Part shown: piece after piece, positions 1 to 8,990 of the stretch
How positions within the stretch are numbered: the first letter of the stretch is position 1
Layout: every line of letters starts with the position of its first letter
Position numbers and translations under genes: made by a program
Source: DATLXU01 sp035575515
GTDB taxonomy: Bacteria; Acidobacteriota; Blastocatellia; UBA7656
Assembly: GCA_035575515.1 (NCBI GenBank)
Contig: DATLXU010000043.1
Coordinates: 1-57,725 of the forward strand
Direction of reading: 5' to 3'
DNA: 57,725 nt
Notes under the pieces: generated by a model
Seen by the model: the letters and a program-made list of their open reading frames with translations, nothing else
The model's database searches: none
Told to the model about the DNA's origin: nothing

Positions 1-428
1 CCAATACCGCATCCGTAAACGGCAGTAGCCTCGACCAGCGACATTGCTGATTGTGAAGTGATAGAAGACCTCCTTGATCAGGTTGAAGGCTAGATAAAGC
101 AAGTCGGTGGAGATGGCTCTTACGACAAGCGCAATTGCTACGATGCGATTAGCAGGCGAGATGCTTTTGCGGCAACAGCAAAGCCAGGCGACAGAATCGA
201 GACGAGGATCTTCGACGGATAAGGAAAGCTGGACGAAAGCTTTGGAAGAAAGGAGTCGGCTATAATCGGCGGAGTCTGGCTGAAACAGGATAATTCAGAC
301 TGAAGACCGTTTTTGGGAATAAGGTAAGCGCAAGAGGGTTTCAAGGGCAAGCGACTCAGATGCTGGTGAGGTGTGGGGCGTTGAACAAGATGGGTGAGTT
401 GGGAATGCCTGAAAGCTCTGCTGTGTGA
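1..428 (+). pseudogene. IS5-family (IS903-like) transposase remnant, C-terminal part
   Basis: The three-frame translation matches the C-terminal half of an IS5-family DDE transposase. Up to about position 195 one frame reads DCEVIEDLLDQVEG and then YDKRNCYDAI. After that the next frame reads RDEDLRRIRKAGRK, then GYNRRSLAET, SARGFQGQATQ, and ends MPESSAV before TGA at 426-428. The gene is broken in at least three places: an in-frame TAG and TAA within the first 100 bases, a frameshift near 185-200, and a TAA at 291-293 just after the SLAET block that holds the catalytic Glu. The 5' part lies outside the window. Family recall is from the order of conserved blocks; no database was searched. The element cannot make transposase and would move only if a related copy acted on its end in trans. 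Confidence 0.85.
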
Positions 429-470
429 GCATTGCTCACACTCGGTTTTGCGAAATACTGTTCCCATTTC

Positions 471-488
471 GATTTATGCAACAAAGCC
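471..488. repeat. Right terminal inverted repeat of the IS5-family remnant
   Basis: GATTTATGCAACAAAGCC lies 42 bases after the transposase stop. It differs at one base from the reverse complement of the IS903 terminal repeat as I remember it (GGCTTTGTTGAATAAATC). This marks the right edge of the element at 488. The end is intact although the transposase gene is not. Confidence 0.75.
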
Positions 489-489
489 G

Positions 490-610
490 TCCGAAGTTCG
501 TAGTTCGATATCCGAAGTCAAACCTTGAAATCGGCTCCCAGAGCCGATTTCAAGGCAATCATTCGTTGTATCTTATGATTTCGTACTACGGACTGAGGAC
601 TGAAGTTTTC
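490..610. repeat. Heptamer inverted arrays enclosing the GGCTC palindrome (locus A)
   Basis: The left arm at 490-517 has four degenerate 7-mers of TCCGAAG/TTCGTAG type. The right arm at 577-604 has the inverted type (TACTACG, GACTGAG, GACTGAA). Between them at 523-555 lies a perfect palindrome with 15-base arms, CCTTGAAATCGGCTC and its complement, and a CCA loop. The right arm runs through the last codons of the minus-strand TPR gene. It sits directly beside the IS terminus, so the IS may have landed next to or inside it. Confidence 0.8.
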
Positions 611-1697
611 CGCTCGTTTTTGTCGGCGGCTGCTGAGGCTTTATTTGTTTGAGGCGATCAATTCCGGCGCGAGCGGTCGCGTCCTGTTTGCCTGACGCTT
701 CATACGCTCGCTCGTATGCCGACAGCGCCTTCTCATACTGCTTATCGCTTTCGTAAACATACCCCATCTCAAGCAGCGCGGCGACATTTGTTGGCGCGAG
801 CTTCACGGCTTTTTCAAGAGCTTCGGCTGCGGGCTTGAACTGGTCTGAGCGCGAAAGCGCAAGTCCAAGGTTATACCACGCGCCGCCGTTATCCGTGTGC
901 GCGCGAGCGTATTTGTCGAGCAGCGGCGCGGCCTTCGCAAACTGTTTGTCCATCAGATAAGCCTGGCCGAGCAGCACCCACGTATACTGATCGTCCTTGA
1001 GCGGGAGCAGTCGCTCGCCTACGCTAATGACCTGCTTGACGACAGCCGGATTCTGCCTCATCTGCGAAAAATATATCTCACCGAGCAGCGCGAGCGCGTC
1101 GACGTTTTTTGCGTCAACGGCGAGCGCCTGATTGAGCGCCGCCACTGCCTGGTCGCTGCGGCCGAGTTTATACTGCGCGAACCCGAGCATGTAGTAATTG
1201 TTTGCATCCGCCTTCGATTCGGCTACCGTAGCCGTCAACACCGGGACCGCTTCGGCAAAATGATTCGTTATGACGTAAGCGCGTCCGAGCGCAGCGCGCG
1301 TAGCCGGGTCGACTTTCTGCCTGGTCTTTTCGGCGAGCGCAAGATACTGCGTCAGCGCCGGTATAGCTTTGTCGAATTGCTTGAGCTGAAGGTAAGACCA
1401 TCCAATAAAGTAATAGCCGCTCAGTTGCGACGTTTCATCTTTTTCGGCGGCCTTGATGAAATTCTGTAGTGCGTCAATCGCGTCTTCATAACCTTGCAGG
1501 AAGTAATGGCTGGCTCCGATGTAGTACCAGGATTTCCACGCGTCGGGATTCGCTTTCATCACGGCGTGGAATTCTCGGATGGCGGCGCGATACTGTTTCT
1601 GATTGTACAGCGACACAGCGTGGTCCCAATCCTGCGCAAACGCAGAGACGGAAACAATCGCCAGCAGCGACAGGCTTGCAAAAAATTTCTTCAACAT
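573..1697 (-). CDS. Secreted tetratricopeptide-repeat protein
   Basis: 374 residues. The N-terminus is a clear signal peptide (MLKKFF, then a hydrophobic stretch, cleavage likely after SAFA), so the protein is exported, probably to the periplasm. The rest is nearly continuous TPR: units such as DAWKSWYYIGASHYFLQGYE, NNYYMLGFAQYKLGRSDQA, GGAWYNLGLALSRSDQF and VAALLEMGYVYESDKQYEKA show the W-LG-Y-A-P pattern. TPRs mediate protein-protein contacts; the partner is unknown. The ATG at 1697 has a GGAG motif ten bases upstream. The C-terminal tail after about residue 355 (KTSGKLQSSVRSTKS) is encoded by the adjacent heptamer array and is probably not an ancestral part of the protein. It is transcribed away from the next gene at 2002. 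Confidence 0.85.
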   Translation of the reverse strand: MLKKFFASLSLLAIVSVSAFAQDWDHAVSLYNQKQYRAAIREFHAVMKANPDAWKSWYYIGASHYFLQGYEDAIDALQNFIKAAEKDETSQLSGYYFIGWSYLQLKQFDKAIPALTQYLALAEKTRQKVDPATRAALGRAYVITNHFAEAVPVLTATVAESKADANNYYMLGFAQYKLGRSDQAVAALNQALAVDAKNVDALALLGEIYFSQMRQNPAVVKQVISVGERLLPLKDDQYTWVLLGQAYLMDKQFAKAAPLLDKYARAHTDNGGAWYNLGLALSRSDQFKPAAEALEKAVKLAPTNVAALLEMGYVYESDKQYEKALSAYERAYEASGKQDATARAGIDRLKQIKPQQPPTKTSGKLQSSVRSTKS

Positions 1698-2001
1698 GTT
1701 CGTTCACTCCGTTTCCGGGGCAGGCCGGGCACATCCCCTCGATTCTTGATTAAATTCTAATCTTTCGCGCGCGGGCGTTACAAGAGCTTTGATGCGCTCG
1801 GCCCAGAACTTGAGACTGCAACAGAGCCGCTTCGCGTTGCCTCGCGCGGGCGACGATTCTCGTAACCGCATTGCGGCGGGTTCGTAATAGCACGTGTTGG
1901 CTTGCCAACAGTAGCGGCCATCAAGCACAATGAAAGGTCAGCGTTCGGGCAACTCGCTCGCAACATAATCTTGTTAATCCAATAGAAGAATGAGGTCGGC
2001 A
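1698..2001. other. Divergent intergenic region
   Basis: About 300 bases separate the minus-strand TPR gene from the plus-strand gene at 2002 and must hold both promoters. A CATAAT about 35 bases before 2002 is a possible -10 for the rightward gene, but no convincing -35 accompanies it. I see no ORF, RNA gene or array in this stretch. Confidence 0.4.
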
Positions 2002-3072
2002 ATGAAGCTAATATTATCTCCCATTACGAGGGCGCTCGCAGTGTGCGCATTTGCTTTAGCGTTGGCGGCGGGCGCTCTTGTTGAGCGCGCGGCGGCAAGC
2101 AGTCAAAATCCGTATGACTACGGGCAGCAAAACAAAGATAAAGATAAAGACAAAGGCAAAGCGCCGCAGATGAGCGCGGATGAGCAGAAGGCGCTTCAAA
2201 AAATAATGGCAGCGCCCGATGCTGCGGCCAAGCTGCAAGCGGCGAGCGAGTACGCGAAGAAATACACGAAAAGCACCGAGCGGGCGAAGGTCGTCAGCTA
2301 CGTCGCGGGACATATAAGCCAGGTTCAGGATGATGCTCAGCGAATCTCGCTTCTGGAGAATATGCTCACAGTATTCAAATCTCCCGCTGACGCGGATGTC
2401 ATCAATCCTATACTCATTGATTCTTATGTGAGAGCGAAGCGAACCGATGACGCATTCAGAATGGCTGAAACGAGCCTCGCGAAGAACCCGAACGATATAA
2501 CGCTGCTCACGCAGATGGCGATTGTCGGCATAGAAGAAGCCAAGAGGGGCAATCCCAAGTTCGCGCAGCAGGCCATGCAGTACGGCGCGAAAGCGATTGA
2601 GTTAATCGAAGGCGGCAAGCGGCCCGCAGATTTCGACGACGCGCGATGGAACGAGTATCAAACCCGCTGGCTGCCGCAGCTTTATCAATCGCTCGGACTG
2701 GTTGCGGTAATGATGCGCAAGCCCGATGAAGCAAAGCCCAAGCTCGAAAAAGCGGCTTCGCTCAACCCGAACGATCCTTTCACGCAAATCCTGCTCGGCA
2801 GCCTTGTCAATGAGGAGTATCAGCAACTGGCCGAACAGTACAAGATGATGAACGCAGGTCCGAGCCGTGACGCGAAGCTCAAAGAGGCCGAAGCAAAGCT
2901 CGATCAGGTCATTGAGTTCTACGCCCGCGCGATTGCCTTGTCGGAAGGCAAGCCGGAATACCAGAAGCTACACGACCAGATCCTCGAAGACCTGCAGTCT
3001 TACTACAAGTATCGTCATAACAATTCAACTGACGGGTTGCAGCAGTTGATAGACAAATACAAAAAGCAGTAG
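2002..3072 (+). CDS. Secreted alpha-helical repeat protein, hypothetical
   Basis: About 356 residues. It starts with a signal peptide (MKLILSPITRALAVCAFALA, cleavage near VERAAASS), followed by a short Lys/Asp-rich tract (NKDKDKDKGK). The rest is helical with weak TPR-like spacing, most visible at DAFRMAETSLAKNPNDITLL and DEAKPKLEKAASLNPNDPFT. An earlier in-frame ATG at 1990 exists, but the GAGG motif is seven bases before the ATG at 2002, so the latter is preferred. I do not recognise a named family. Its likely role is as an exported scaffold, similar in kind to the TPR protein transcribed divergently from it. Confidence 0.75.
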   Translation: MKLILSPITRALAVCAFALALAAGALVERAAASSQNPYDYGQQNKDKDKDKGKAPQMSADEQKALQKIMAAPDAAAKLQAASEYAKKYTKSTERAKVVSYVAGHISQVQDDAQRISLLENMLTVFKSPADADVINPILIDSYVRAKRTDDAFRMAETSLAKNPNDITLLTQMAIVGIEEAKRGNPKFAQQAMQYGAKAIELIEGGKRPADFDDARWNEYQTRWLPQLYQSLGLVAVMMRKPDEAKPKLEKAASLNPNDPFTQILLGSLVNEEYQQLAEQYKMMNAGPSRDAKLKEAEAKLDQVIEFYARAIALSEGKPEYQKLHDQILEDLQSYYKYRHNNSTDGLQQLIDKYKKQ

Positions 3073-3144
3073 TTCGTTATCATTTCTTTGTGCGGCTAAA
3101 TAGCTAATGCATGCATGTGACAAATGATGAATCAGTGAGGAGCG

Positions 3145-3618
3145 ATGCCAGTCAGTAAGGAAGAATTTCGCAGCGCGTTGGGACGTTTCGCGAGCGGCGT
3201 GACCGTCGTTTCAATAAAGGGAAAAGATAACCGGCCTCACGGCATTACCGTCAGCGCGTTCTCGTCAGTTTCGCTTGAGCCGCCATTGATTCTTGTCTGC
3301 ATAGACAAGCGCGCATCGCTCCACGACCACCTAAGCGAAGGAGCGCACTTCGCCGTCAACATTTTGGCCGAAGATCAGGAATTGATCTCGCGCCGCTTCG
3401 CTTCAAGAGATGAAGATCGGTTCGCGGGGACTGGCTACAAGGAAGGCGCGACCGGCGCGCCGTTGATTGACGGCGCGCTCGCGCACATCGAGTGCCGCGT
3501 CGTGCATGAGTATCCGGGCGGCGATCACACGATAGTCGTGGGCGAAGTCGAATCGGTTAATGTGGCCGATGGCAAGCCGCTCATTTACTTTCGCGGCGGC
3601 TACGCGCGACTCGCGTGA
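3145..3618 (+). CDS. Flavin reductase-like FMN-binding protein
   Basis: 157 residues, the usual length for the short flavin reductase family. Signature blocks are FRSALGRFASGVTVV at the N-terminus, GITVSAFSSVSLEPPLILVC (the FMN-binding strand with S-A-F-SSVSL-PP) and FAVNILAEDQ. The C-terminus has GDHTIVVGEVESV followed by PLIYFRGGYARL. Members reduce FMN or FAD with NAD(P)H and usually feed a flavin-dependent monooxygenase. No monooxygenase partner is adjacent here, so the physiological partner is unknown. GAGGAG precedes the ATG at good spacing. It is cytoplasmic with no signal peptide. Confidence 0.88.
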   Translation: MPVSKEEFRSALGRFASGVTVVSIKGKDNRPHGITVSAFSSVSLEPPLILVCIDKRASLHDHLSEGAHFAVNILAEDQELISRRFASRDEDRFAGTGYKEGATGAPLIDGALAHIECRVVHEYPGGDHTIVVGEVESVNVADGKPLIYFRGGYARLA

Positions 3619-3671
3619 ATCCAGACTGCTGAAAGCATTAACCTTCTGGAGAGCCATCATTTTCACCGCTT

Positions 3672-5348
3672 GTGCTATTCATCCTTGCGCCTTCATCCAT
3701 AATCCTTTTCTGTGCTATGCTCTCCTGCGCTATGGCTAACAGAATTGCCTTGGCCTTTTTAATCATCACTATGGTTGCGCCGTTCGTTCAACCGCGCGCG
3801 GCTGAGCCTGAGTATGATCTTGCGATCATCAACGGGCGCATAGTCGACGGAACGGGCAATCCATGGTTTTACGGCGGGATCGCCATCAAAGGCGACCGGA
3901 TAGTTAAAGTCGGCGTGATTGACGCAAGCCGCGCCGCCCGCGTGATTGATGCGCGCCGTATGCTCGTCGCTCCCGGCTTCATTGATGTTCACACGCACGT
4001 AGAAGGAAATCTCGCTGATAATCCTACGGCGGATAACTTCGTTCACATGGGCGTGACTTCAATCGTGACGGGCAACTGCGGCGGGTCGGCTCTCGACATC
4101 AGCGATTTTTTGTCGAAGCTCGAAGCGAAAGGAATCTCGATCAATGTCGCAACGCTCATCGGGCACAACTCCGTGCGCCGCGAGGTGATGAAAGAAGAAG
4201 CGCGCGAGCCATCTGCCGAAGAACTACAGCGAATGCGCGAGATTGTCGACCGAGCGATGCGCGAAGGCGCGGTCGGCTTCTCTACAGGGCTGGAGTACGT
4301 GCCGGGCACTTACGCGAAGACAGATGAGATAATCGAGCTTGCCAAAGTCGCCGCGCGATATGGTGGCATTTACGCCACCCACATGCGCGAAGAAGGAAAC
4401 AACGTCACCGATTCAATCAAAGAATCGCTTGCGGTCGGCGAGCGGGCGGGCTTGCCGGTTGACATATCGCATTTCAAGATTTCATCGAAGATGCGCTGGG
4501 GCGACAGCCTCACGACCTGTCGCATGATCGCTGAAGCGCGCGCGCGGGGCCAGCAGGCGACCGTTGACCAGTACGTTTACACAGCTTCGTCAACTTCGCT
4601 GAATATATTAATCCCGTCGTGGGCGCTCGAAGGCGGGCGCGACAAAGCCAAAGAGCGATTCAATGATCCGCAGATGCGCGCCCGCATCAAGCGCGAGATG
4701 ATCGAAAACATTCGCAAGATGGGATTCAAGGATTTCTCTTACGCGGTTGTGGCGAGTTACCGCCCCGACACATCTTATGAAGGCAAAAGCATCGCTGAAA
4801 TAACAAAACTCGCGCGCGGGAAGTCAATCGCTGAGGAACAGGCCGAGCAGATAATCACGATGTATCTGGCGGGCGGCGCAGGAATGGTCTATCACAAGAT
4901 GAGCGAGCAGGACGTCGAGCGTATCGTCGCGCAGCCGTTCACGATGATAGCTTCAGACAGCGGAGTGCAGCAGATGGGCCGAGGCGCGCCGCATCCGCGA
5001 GGCTATGGCAACAACGCTCGCGTGCTTGCGCGTTATGTGCGCGAAAAAAAGATCATCAGCCTCGAAGACGCTGTTCGCAAGATGTCTTCGCTTCCGGCTG
5101 CAACATTCAAGCTATGGGATCGCGGTCTGATTCGTCCAGGCATGGCCGCAGACATTGTGATATTCGATTTCGATAAGGTGGCCGACCTTGCAACATTCGA
5201 TAAGCCGCACCAGTACGCAGAAGGAATCATCTACGTTCTGGTCAACGGTCAGATTGTGATTGAAAACGGGAGCCACACAAAAGCCACGCCGGGCCGCGCA
5301 CTTTACGGGCCGGGCAGGGAAGGGCGAGGCGACGCGGCGACACGATGA
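3672..5348 (+). CDS. N-acyl-D-amino-acid deacylase family amidohydrolase
   Basis: Up to 558 residues. The amidohydrolase metal-site motifs of the D-aminoacylase branch are all present: FIDVHTHVE, VTGNCGGS (the Cys ligand), IYATHMREEG, VDISHFK and ASDSG. Family enzymes hydrolyse N-acyl-D-amino acids or D-aminoacyl peptides. A hydrophobic N-terminal segment (NRIALAFLIITMVAPF) suggests export. The start is uncertain: GTG 3672, ATG 3717 and ATG 3732 are all in frame and none has a clear Shine-Dalgarno; ATG 3732 gives the most normal signal peptide. The final residues (RGDAATR) are encoded by the following heptamer array. It may share a transcript with the flavin reductase 53 bases upstream. Confidence 0.88.
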   Translation: MLFILAPSSIILFCAMLSCAMANRIALAFLIITMVAPFVQPRAAEPEYDLAIINGRIVDGTGNPWFYGGIAIKGDRIVKVGVIDASRAARVIDARRMLVAPGFIDVHTHVEGNLADNPTADNFVHMGVTSIVTGNCGGSALDISDFLSKLEAKGISINVATLIGHNSVRREVMKEEAREPSAEELQRMREIVDRAMREGAVGFSTGLEYVPGTYAKTDEIIELAKVAARYGGIYATHMREEGNNVTDSIKESLAVGERAGLPVDISHFKISSKMRWGDSLTTCRMIAEARARGQQATVDQYVYTASSTSLNILIPSWALEGGRDKAKERFNDPQMRARIKREMIENIRKMGFKDFSYAVVASYRPDTSYEGKSIAEITKLARGKSIAEEQAEQIITMYLAGGAGMVYHKMSEQDVERIVAQPFTMIASDSGVQQMGRGAPHPRGYGNNARVLARYVREKKIISLEDAVRKMSSLPAATFKLWDRGLIRPGMAADIVIFDFDKVADLATFDKPHQYAEGIIYVLVNGQIVIENGSHTKATPGRALYGPGREGRGDAATR

Positions 5349-5470
5349 CGCGGCGATACGAAGAACCATGCGCGTTTATTTAGCTCAGGCAATTTGCTGA
5401 CGCATTCTCCGCGTCGACGAGTCGCCGCGCCCTAGCGCCGCAGAAGTGGCTCCCGGAGCCGATTTCAAGG
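5331..5470. repeat. Heptamer inverted arrays plus partial GGCTC palindrome (locus B)
   Basis: The left arm at 5331-5363 is a tandem of GACGCGGCGA units and includes the stop of the amidohydrolase gene. The right arm at 5398-5431 carries the complement (CCGCGTC, GTCGCCGCG). At 5448-5470 follows GGCTC-CCG-GAGCC with GATTTCAAGG, the right half of the palindrome seen at 523-555; its left arm is eroded. Here the palindrome lies beside the arms rather than between them. Confidence 0.65.
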
Positions 5471-5526
5471 TTACGGATATTCATCAAGGCCGCAGTTTTT
5501 CCCTCGTTTGTCCTTGAGTCATTAAT

Positions 5527-8073
5527 TTGATTAGCGGACTTTCAAAATACAGGATAATTGAAAAGATCGGCTCCGGCGGAATGGGCGAAGTCTATAAGGC
5601 CGAAGACCTCGCCCTGCTCAGAACGGTCGCCATAAAAATCATCAACAAGCAGAACGCTGCTTCTCCTGATGCAGAGATGAGATTTCTTCGCGAAGCGCGA
5701 GCCGTATCTTCGATCAATCATCCGAACATCGTGACGGTCTTCGAGATTGGCGAGACCGATGAATATGCATTCATCGTGATGGAGTACGTAGCCGGGCGCA
5801 GCTTGCGCGAGTTGTTTGCTCGCCGCGCAATCAGGGCGGAAGCGATGCTCGATATCGCCTCGCAAGTGTGCGACGCGCTCGAAGAAGCGCATTCGCGCGG
5901 AATCGTTCACCGCGACATCAAGCCCGAAAACATTCTTGTGACCGAGCGCGGGCGGGTGAAGCTGGTGGATTTCGGATTGGCGAAGGCTTTTGAGCCAATG
6001 GAGCGCAAGCCCGGCGGAGCAACCGCAGTCGAGAGCCTCACCGAAACGGGCGCGGTCATGGGCACGCTCTCTTACATGTCGCCTGAGCAGTTGAGGGGCG
6101 AGCCTATTGACAGGCGCTCGGACATATTCTCGTTCGGCATAGTCTTATACGAGATGCTGACGGGAAGGCTGCCTTTCACAGGCGCGAATGCATTCGATGT
6201 TGCGGCTTCGATTCTCAAAGATGAAGCGGCAAAGATCGAGCGCCCGCCCGAAGGATTGCCCGCAAGGATAACGAGCGTGGTCGCACGATTGCTCGCAAAA
6301 GACAAGACGAGTCGCTACCTGAATTTCGCTGAAGTGAAGCGCGAGATCGAGTTGCTCAAACAGGAATCGCCCACCGAACCATCCGGCGAGTCTGAGCAAA
6401 CCGTAGAGATTCAATCCATGTCTCAGTCGAGGCAGCAGCCGATTGCTTCGGGCTTTGCGTCGCACTGGTCATTGAATCTTATGGCTCCGCCAACCGTGCT
6501 CGTGCTGCCGTTAGAGACCGTAGGCGCGGGCGATGAAGGCTCGTTCGTCGGCGTCGGGCTTGCTCAGGCAATCATAACTGATCTTGCGAAGATAAATGGC
6601 ATTTCGGTCCTGTCGAAGATGGCGAGCGAAGGGCGAATAATCGAAGGCAAGCAGTCGGCTCGCGAGATAGCCCGCGAGCTTGGCGCGAATATCATACTTG
6701 AAGGCGAGATTGTGCGCGCTGGCGAAACGATTGGCGTGATGGCGCGTCTCACGGATGTTGAATCGGGCCGCGTGGTATGGGGCGCACAGTACAGAGGTAA
6801 CGCCACGGACCTCTTCACTATGCAGGATGCCGTTTGCGAAAGCGTCGCGGCGGCCTTGAAGGTCAATATATCAACCGAAGTTCGCAACGAGATAGCGCGG
6901 CCCGCGACTGTGAATTTTGATGCGTTCGAGTTTTATTCAAAGGGGCGATCATTTCTTGAGCGGCGCGACGTGAAGGAGAATATTGACTACGCGATTCAGA
7001 TGTTCGCGGCGGCGCTTGAGCTTGACAGGAACTTCGCGCTCGCATACGCGGGGCTTGGCGAAGCCTACTGGTTGAAATATCAAGCCACGCATGACAGCCG
7101 CTGGGTTGAGCGCGCCATTACGGCAAGCGACCACGCGCTCGTGCTAGACCCGCAGCAATCGCAGGTGCATGTATCGCTTGGAATTGTCTATTACGGCACG
7201 GGCAAGGTTGAGCAGGCGATTGTAGAGTTCGAGCAGGCGGCGAGCCTTCAGCCTGCGAACGACGAAGCCTATCGCTGGCTCGGACTGTGTTACGTGCGCA
7301 AAGGCGAGATGGAGCGCGCTGTTAAACATTTTCAGAAGGCAATCGGCATTCGTCCGGGTTACTGGGAAAACTACAACCGGCTGGGATCCTGCTACCACAC
7401 TTTCGGGCGCTATCGCGATGCAGCCGAGCAGTTTCGGCGCGTGATAGCGATTCAGCCGGACAACTACAGAGGCTACAGCGCGCTTGGCGGGATATACACG
7501 CTTCTCGGTTCGTATGAAGATGCAATAGCCATGCACCAGCGGGCCATCGCTATTTATCCGAATTCTTCATCGTACACCAATCTCGGAACCTGCTATTTTT
7601 ATCTCGGACGATTCGACGAAGCGATTGAAGCCTATAAAGCAGCCATCGAGTTAGACCCGCGCGGCGATATTCTTTATCGCAATCTCGGCGATGCTTATGC
7701 CCGCATCGAGCGGAGAGAGGAAGCCGAAGCGCAATACGAGCGCGCGAGTGAGTTGCTTAAAGAAGAACTGACCATAAATTCTGACAATGCGGAAACGTTA
7801 GGACGACTGGCCATCTACCAGGCCAAGCTCCGCCGTGAGCAGGATGCGCTGGCAAGCATCGAGCGGGCAATAGCGCTTGAGCCGCACAACACAACGCTTA
7901 TGTACCAGCAGGCTGTCGTGCATGCGCTCATCGGGCGCGCCGATCAAGCTATGGAATACCTCAGGCTGGCCCTATCAAAAGGCTATAGCCAGTCAGAGGC
8001 TGAGCGCGACCCTGATCTGGAGATGCTCAAACAGAGAAACGATTACGAATCTCTATTCGCAAATCATACATAG
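5527..8073 (+). CDS. Ser/Thr protein kinase with TolB-like and TPR domains
   Basis: 848 residues in three parts. Residues 7-275 form a bacterial PknB-type kinase: glycine loop GSGGMGEVY, Lys37, HRD at 128-130 with IKPEN, DFG at 148-150 and a YMSPEQ activation segment. Residues about 325-450 resemble the TolB/FlgO-like domain found in adenylate cyclase-type sensors (VLPLETVG, then IVRAGETIGVMARLTDVESG and VVWG). Residues 455-840 are about ten TPRs. No membrane segment is seen, so it should be cytosolic. The start is TTG at 5527, because an in-frame stop at 5515 leaves little choice; no Shine-Dalgarno is visible. A paralogue with the same architecture begins at 20970. Substrates and signals are unknown. 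Confidence 0.9.
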   Translation: MISGLSKYRIIEKIGSGGMGEVYKAEDLALLRTVAIKIINKQNAASPDAEMRFLREARAVSSINHPNIVTVFEIGETDEYAFIVMEYVAGRSLRELFARRAIRAEAMLDIASQVCDALEEAHSRGIVHRDIKPENILVTERGRVKLVDFGLAKAFEPMERKPGGATAVESLTETGAVMGTLSYMSPEQLRGEPIDRRSDIFSFGIVLYEMLTGRLPFTGANAFDVAASILKDEAAKIERPPEGLPARITSVVARLLAKDKTSRYLNFAEVKREIELLKQESPTEPSGESEQTVEIQSMSQSRQQPIASGFASHWSLNLMAPPTVLVLPLETVGAGDEGSFVGVGLAQAIITDLAKINGISVLSKMASEGRIIEGKQSAREIARELGANIILEGEIVRAGETIGVMARLTDVESGRVVWGAQYRGNATDLFTMQDAVCESVAAALKVNISTEVRNEIARPATVNFDAFEFYSKGRSFLERRDVKENIDYAIQMFAAALELDRNFALAYAGLGEAYWLKYQATHDSRWVERAITASDHALVLDPQQSQVHVSLGIVYYGTGKVEQAIVEFEQAASLQPANDEAYRWLGLCYVRKGEMERAVKHFQKAIGIRPGYWENYNRLGSCYHTFGRYRDAAEQFRRVIAIQPDNYRGYSALGGIYTLLGSYEDAIAMHQRAIAIYPNSSSYTNLGTCYFYLGRFDEAIEAYKAAIELDPRGDILYRNLGDAYARIERREEAEAQYERASELLKEELTINSDNAETLGRLAIYQAKLRREQDALASIERAIALEPHNTTLMYQQAVVHALIGRADQAMEYLRLALSKGYSQSEAERDPDLEMLKQRNDYESLFANHT

Positions 8074-8106
8074 TTGATTGCAACAGTTTATATCTGCTGT
8101 GACTGG

Positions 8107-8643
8107 CTATTCGTCAATTATAACCTGCGGGTCGAGCTTGCACTTTTCAGTCCCGCCAACCTTTACGCTTACCTTGTATTCGTACTTGACTCCGACCTCT
8201 CCCTTTGCGGCGTCTTTAGTTTTCACTTTGCAGTCATATTTGTCAGAAGAGATGTCAAAGGTGTTGTCTGTTGGAGAGCCATCGCCGAACGGATTCTTTT
8301 TACCGGGATCGTTTTTGTCGACGAAATCGAAAACCGTGACGGTTGCATCTTTGGCTGCCGAACTGGTGTTGTCGACGCACCATTTAATCGTGTCCTTGTT
8401 CTTCTTTGAAATCTTCACCTCTGAGGGGTCAACCGTTATTTTGCAGCCACCAGCCCCGTCATCATTGATGGTTATGGTCACTTTTTTCTCTTGCCCTGCG
8501 GCTACCTGTCCATACCCATTCTGATTGCCTGCTCCCGCGACATTTGCATTGGCGTTTCTATTGACATTGCCGGTTTCCTGTCTGGCGCAAGCGAAGGCAA
8601 AAGCGAGCGAGACTGCGATCAAACCCAGTGTGATTCTTTTCAT
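8107..8643 (-). CDS. Small cysteine-containing lipoprotein, hypothetical
   Basis: 178 residues. A type II signal peptide ends in AFAFAC, so Cys19 should be lipidated. An Asn/Gly-rich linker (NVNRNANANVAGAGNQNGYG) leads to a mostly beta domain with four more cysteines (GGCKI, WCVD, YDCKV, EKCKL) that could form two disulfides in the periplasm. I recognise no family; a beta-sandwich, possibly cupredoxin-like but without visible metal ligands, is only a guess. AGGAGG precedes the ATG. It is convergent with the kinase gene that ends 33 bases away. Confidence 0.75.
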   Translation of the reverse strand: MKRITLGLIAVSLAFAFACARQETGNVNRNANANVAGAGNQNGYGQVAAGQEKKVTITINDDGAGGCKITVDPSEVKISKKNKDTIKWCVDNTSSAAKDATVTVFDFVDKNDPGKKNPFGDGSPTDNTFDISSDKYDCKVKTKDAAKGEVGVKYEYKVSVKVGGTEKCKLDPQVIIDE

Positions 8644-8990
8644 TTTCAGTTCCTCCTGTTCTGATAGACGAAAACGACTTTGGAAAAATAGCTGCGGTTC
8701 ATTTCTAATTGCTTGAACCGGCTGTGTGGATTATCAGAGCGCAGGCGATTTCAAACTGCCGCCGTCTGCAAAGCCAAAGCAGAGATGATTGCTGCGTGCT
8801 GCTATGAGATAAGCTCAACCTGCCGGGCCTGCTAAGGTGAGACGCGATTCTACGCGAACGCGCGGACATTGTCTACCAGATAATTCCGGTTTCGGCTCTC
8901 AGCGTGAATGAGTCTTCCAGGAAATGGATGCGCGCTTACCGGGAATTTTGAAATATCAACTCACCTGCTCGCGAGAAAGTTATTATCCCG
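8644..8990. other. Intergenic region upstream of the lipoprotein gene
   Basis: Nearly 350 bases without a gene. It holds the AGGAGG ribosome-binding site of the lipoprotein gene at its left edge and the 3' flank of lysA at its right edge. I see no heptamer array, palindrome or clear promoter hexamers. Confidence 0.4.

Noticed and set aside
138..467. Minus-strand open frame at the left end
   Set aside because: It is antisense to the IS5-family transposase remnant, whose plus-strand homology is clear.
5542..5910. Minus-strand open frame inside the first kinase gene
   Set aside because: It is antisense to the catalytic kinase motifs, has no ribosome-binding site and no recognisable fold.
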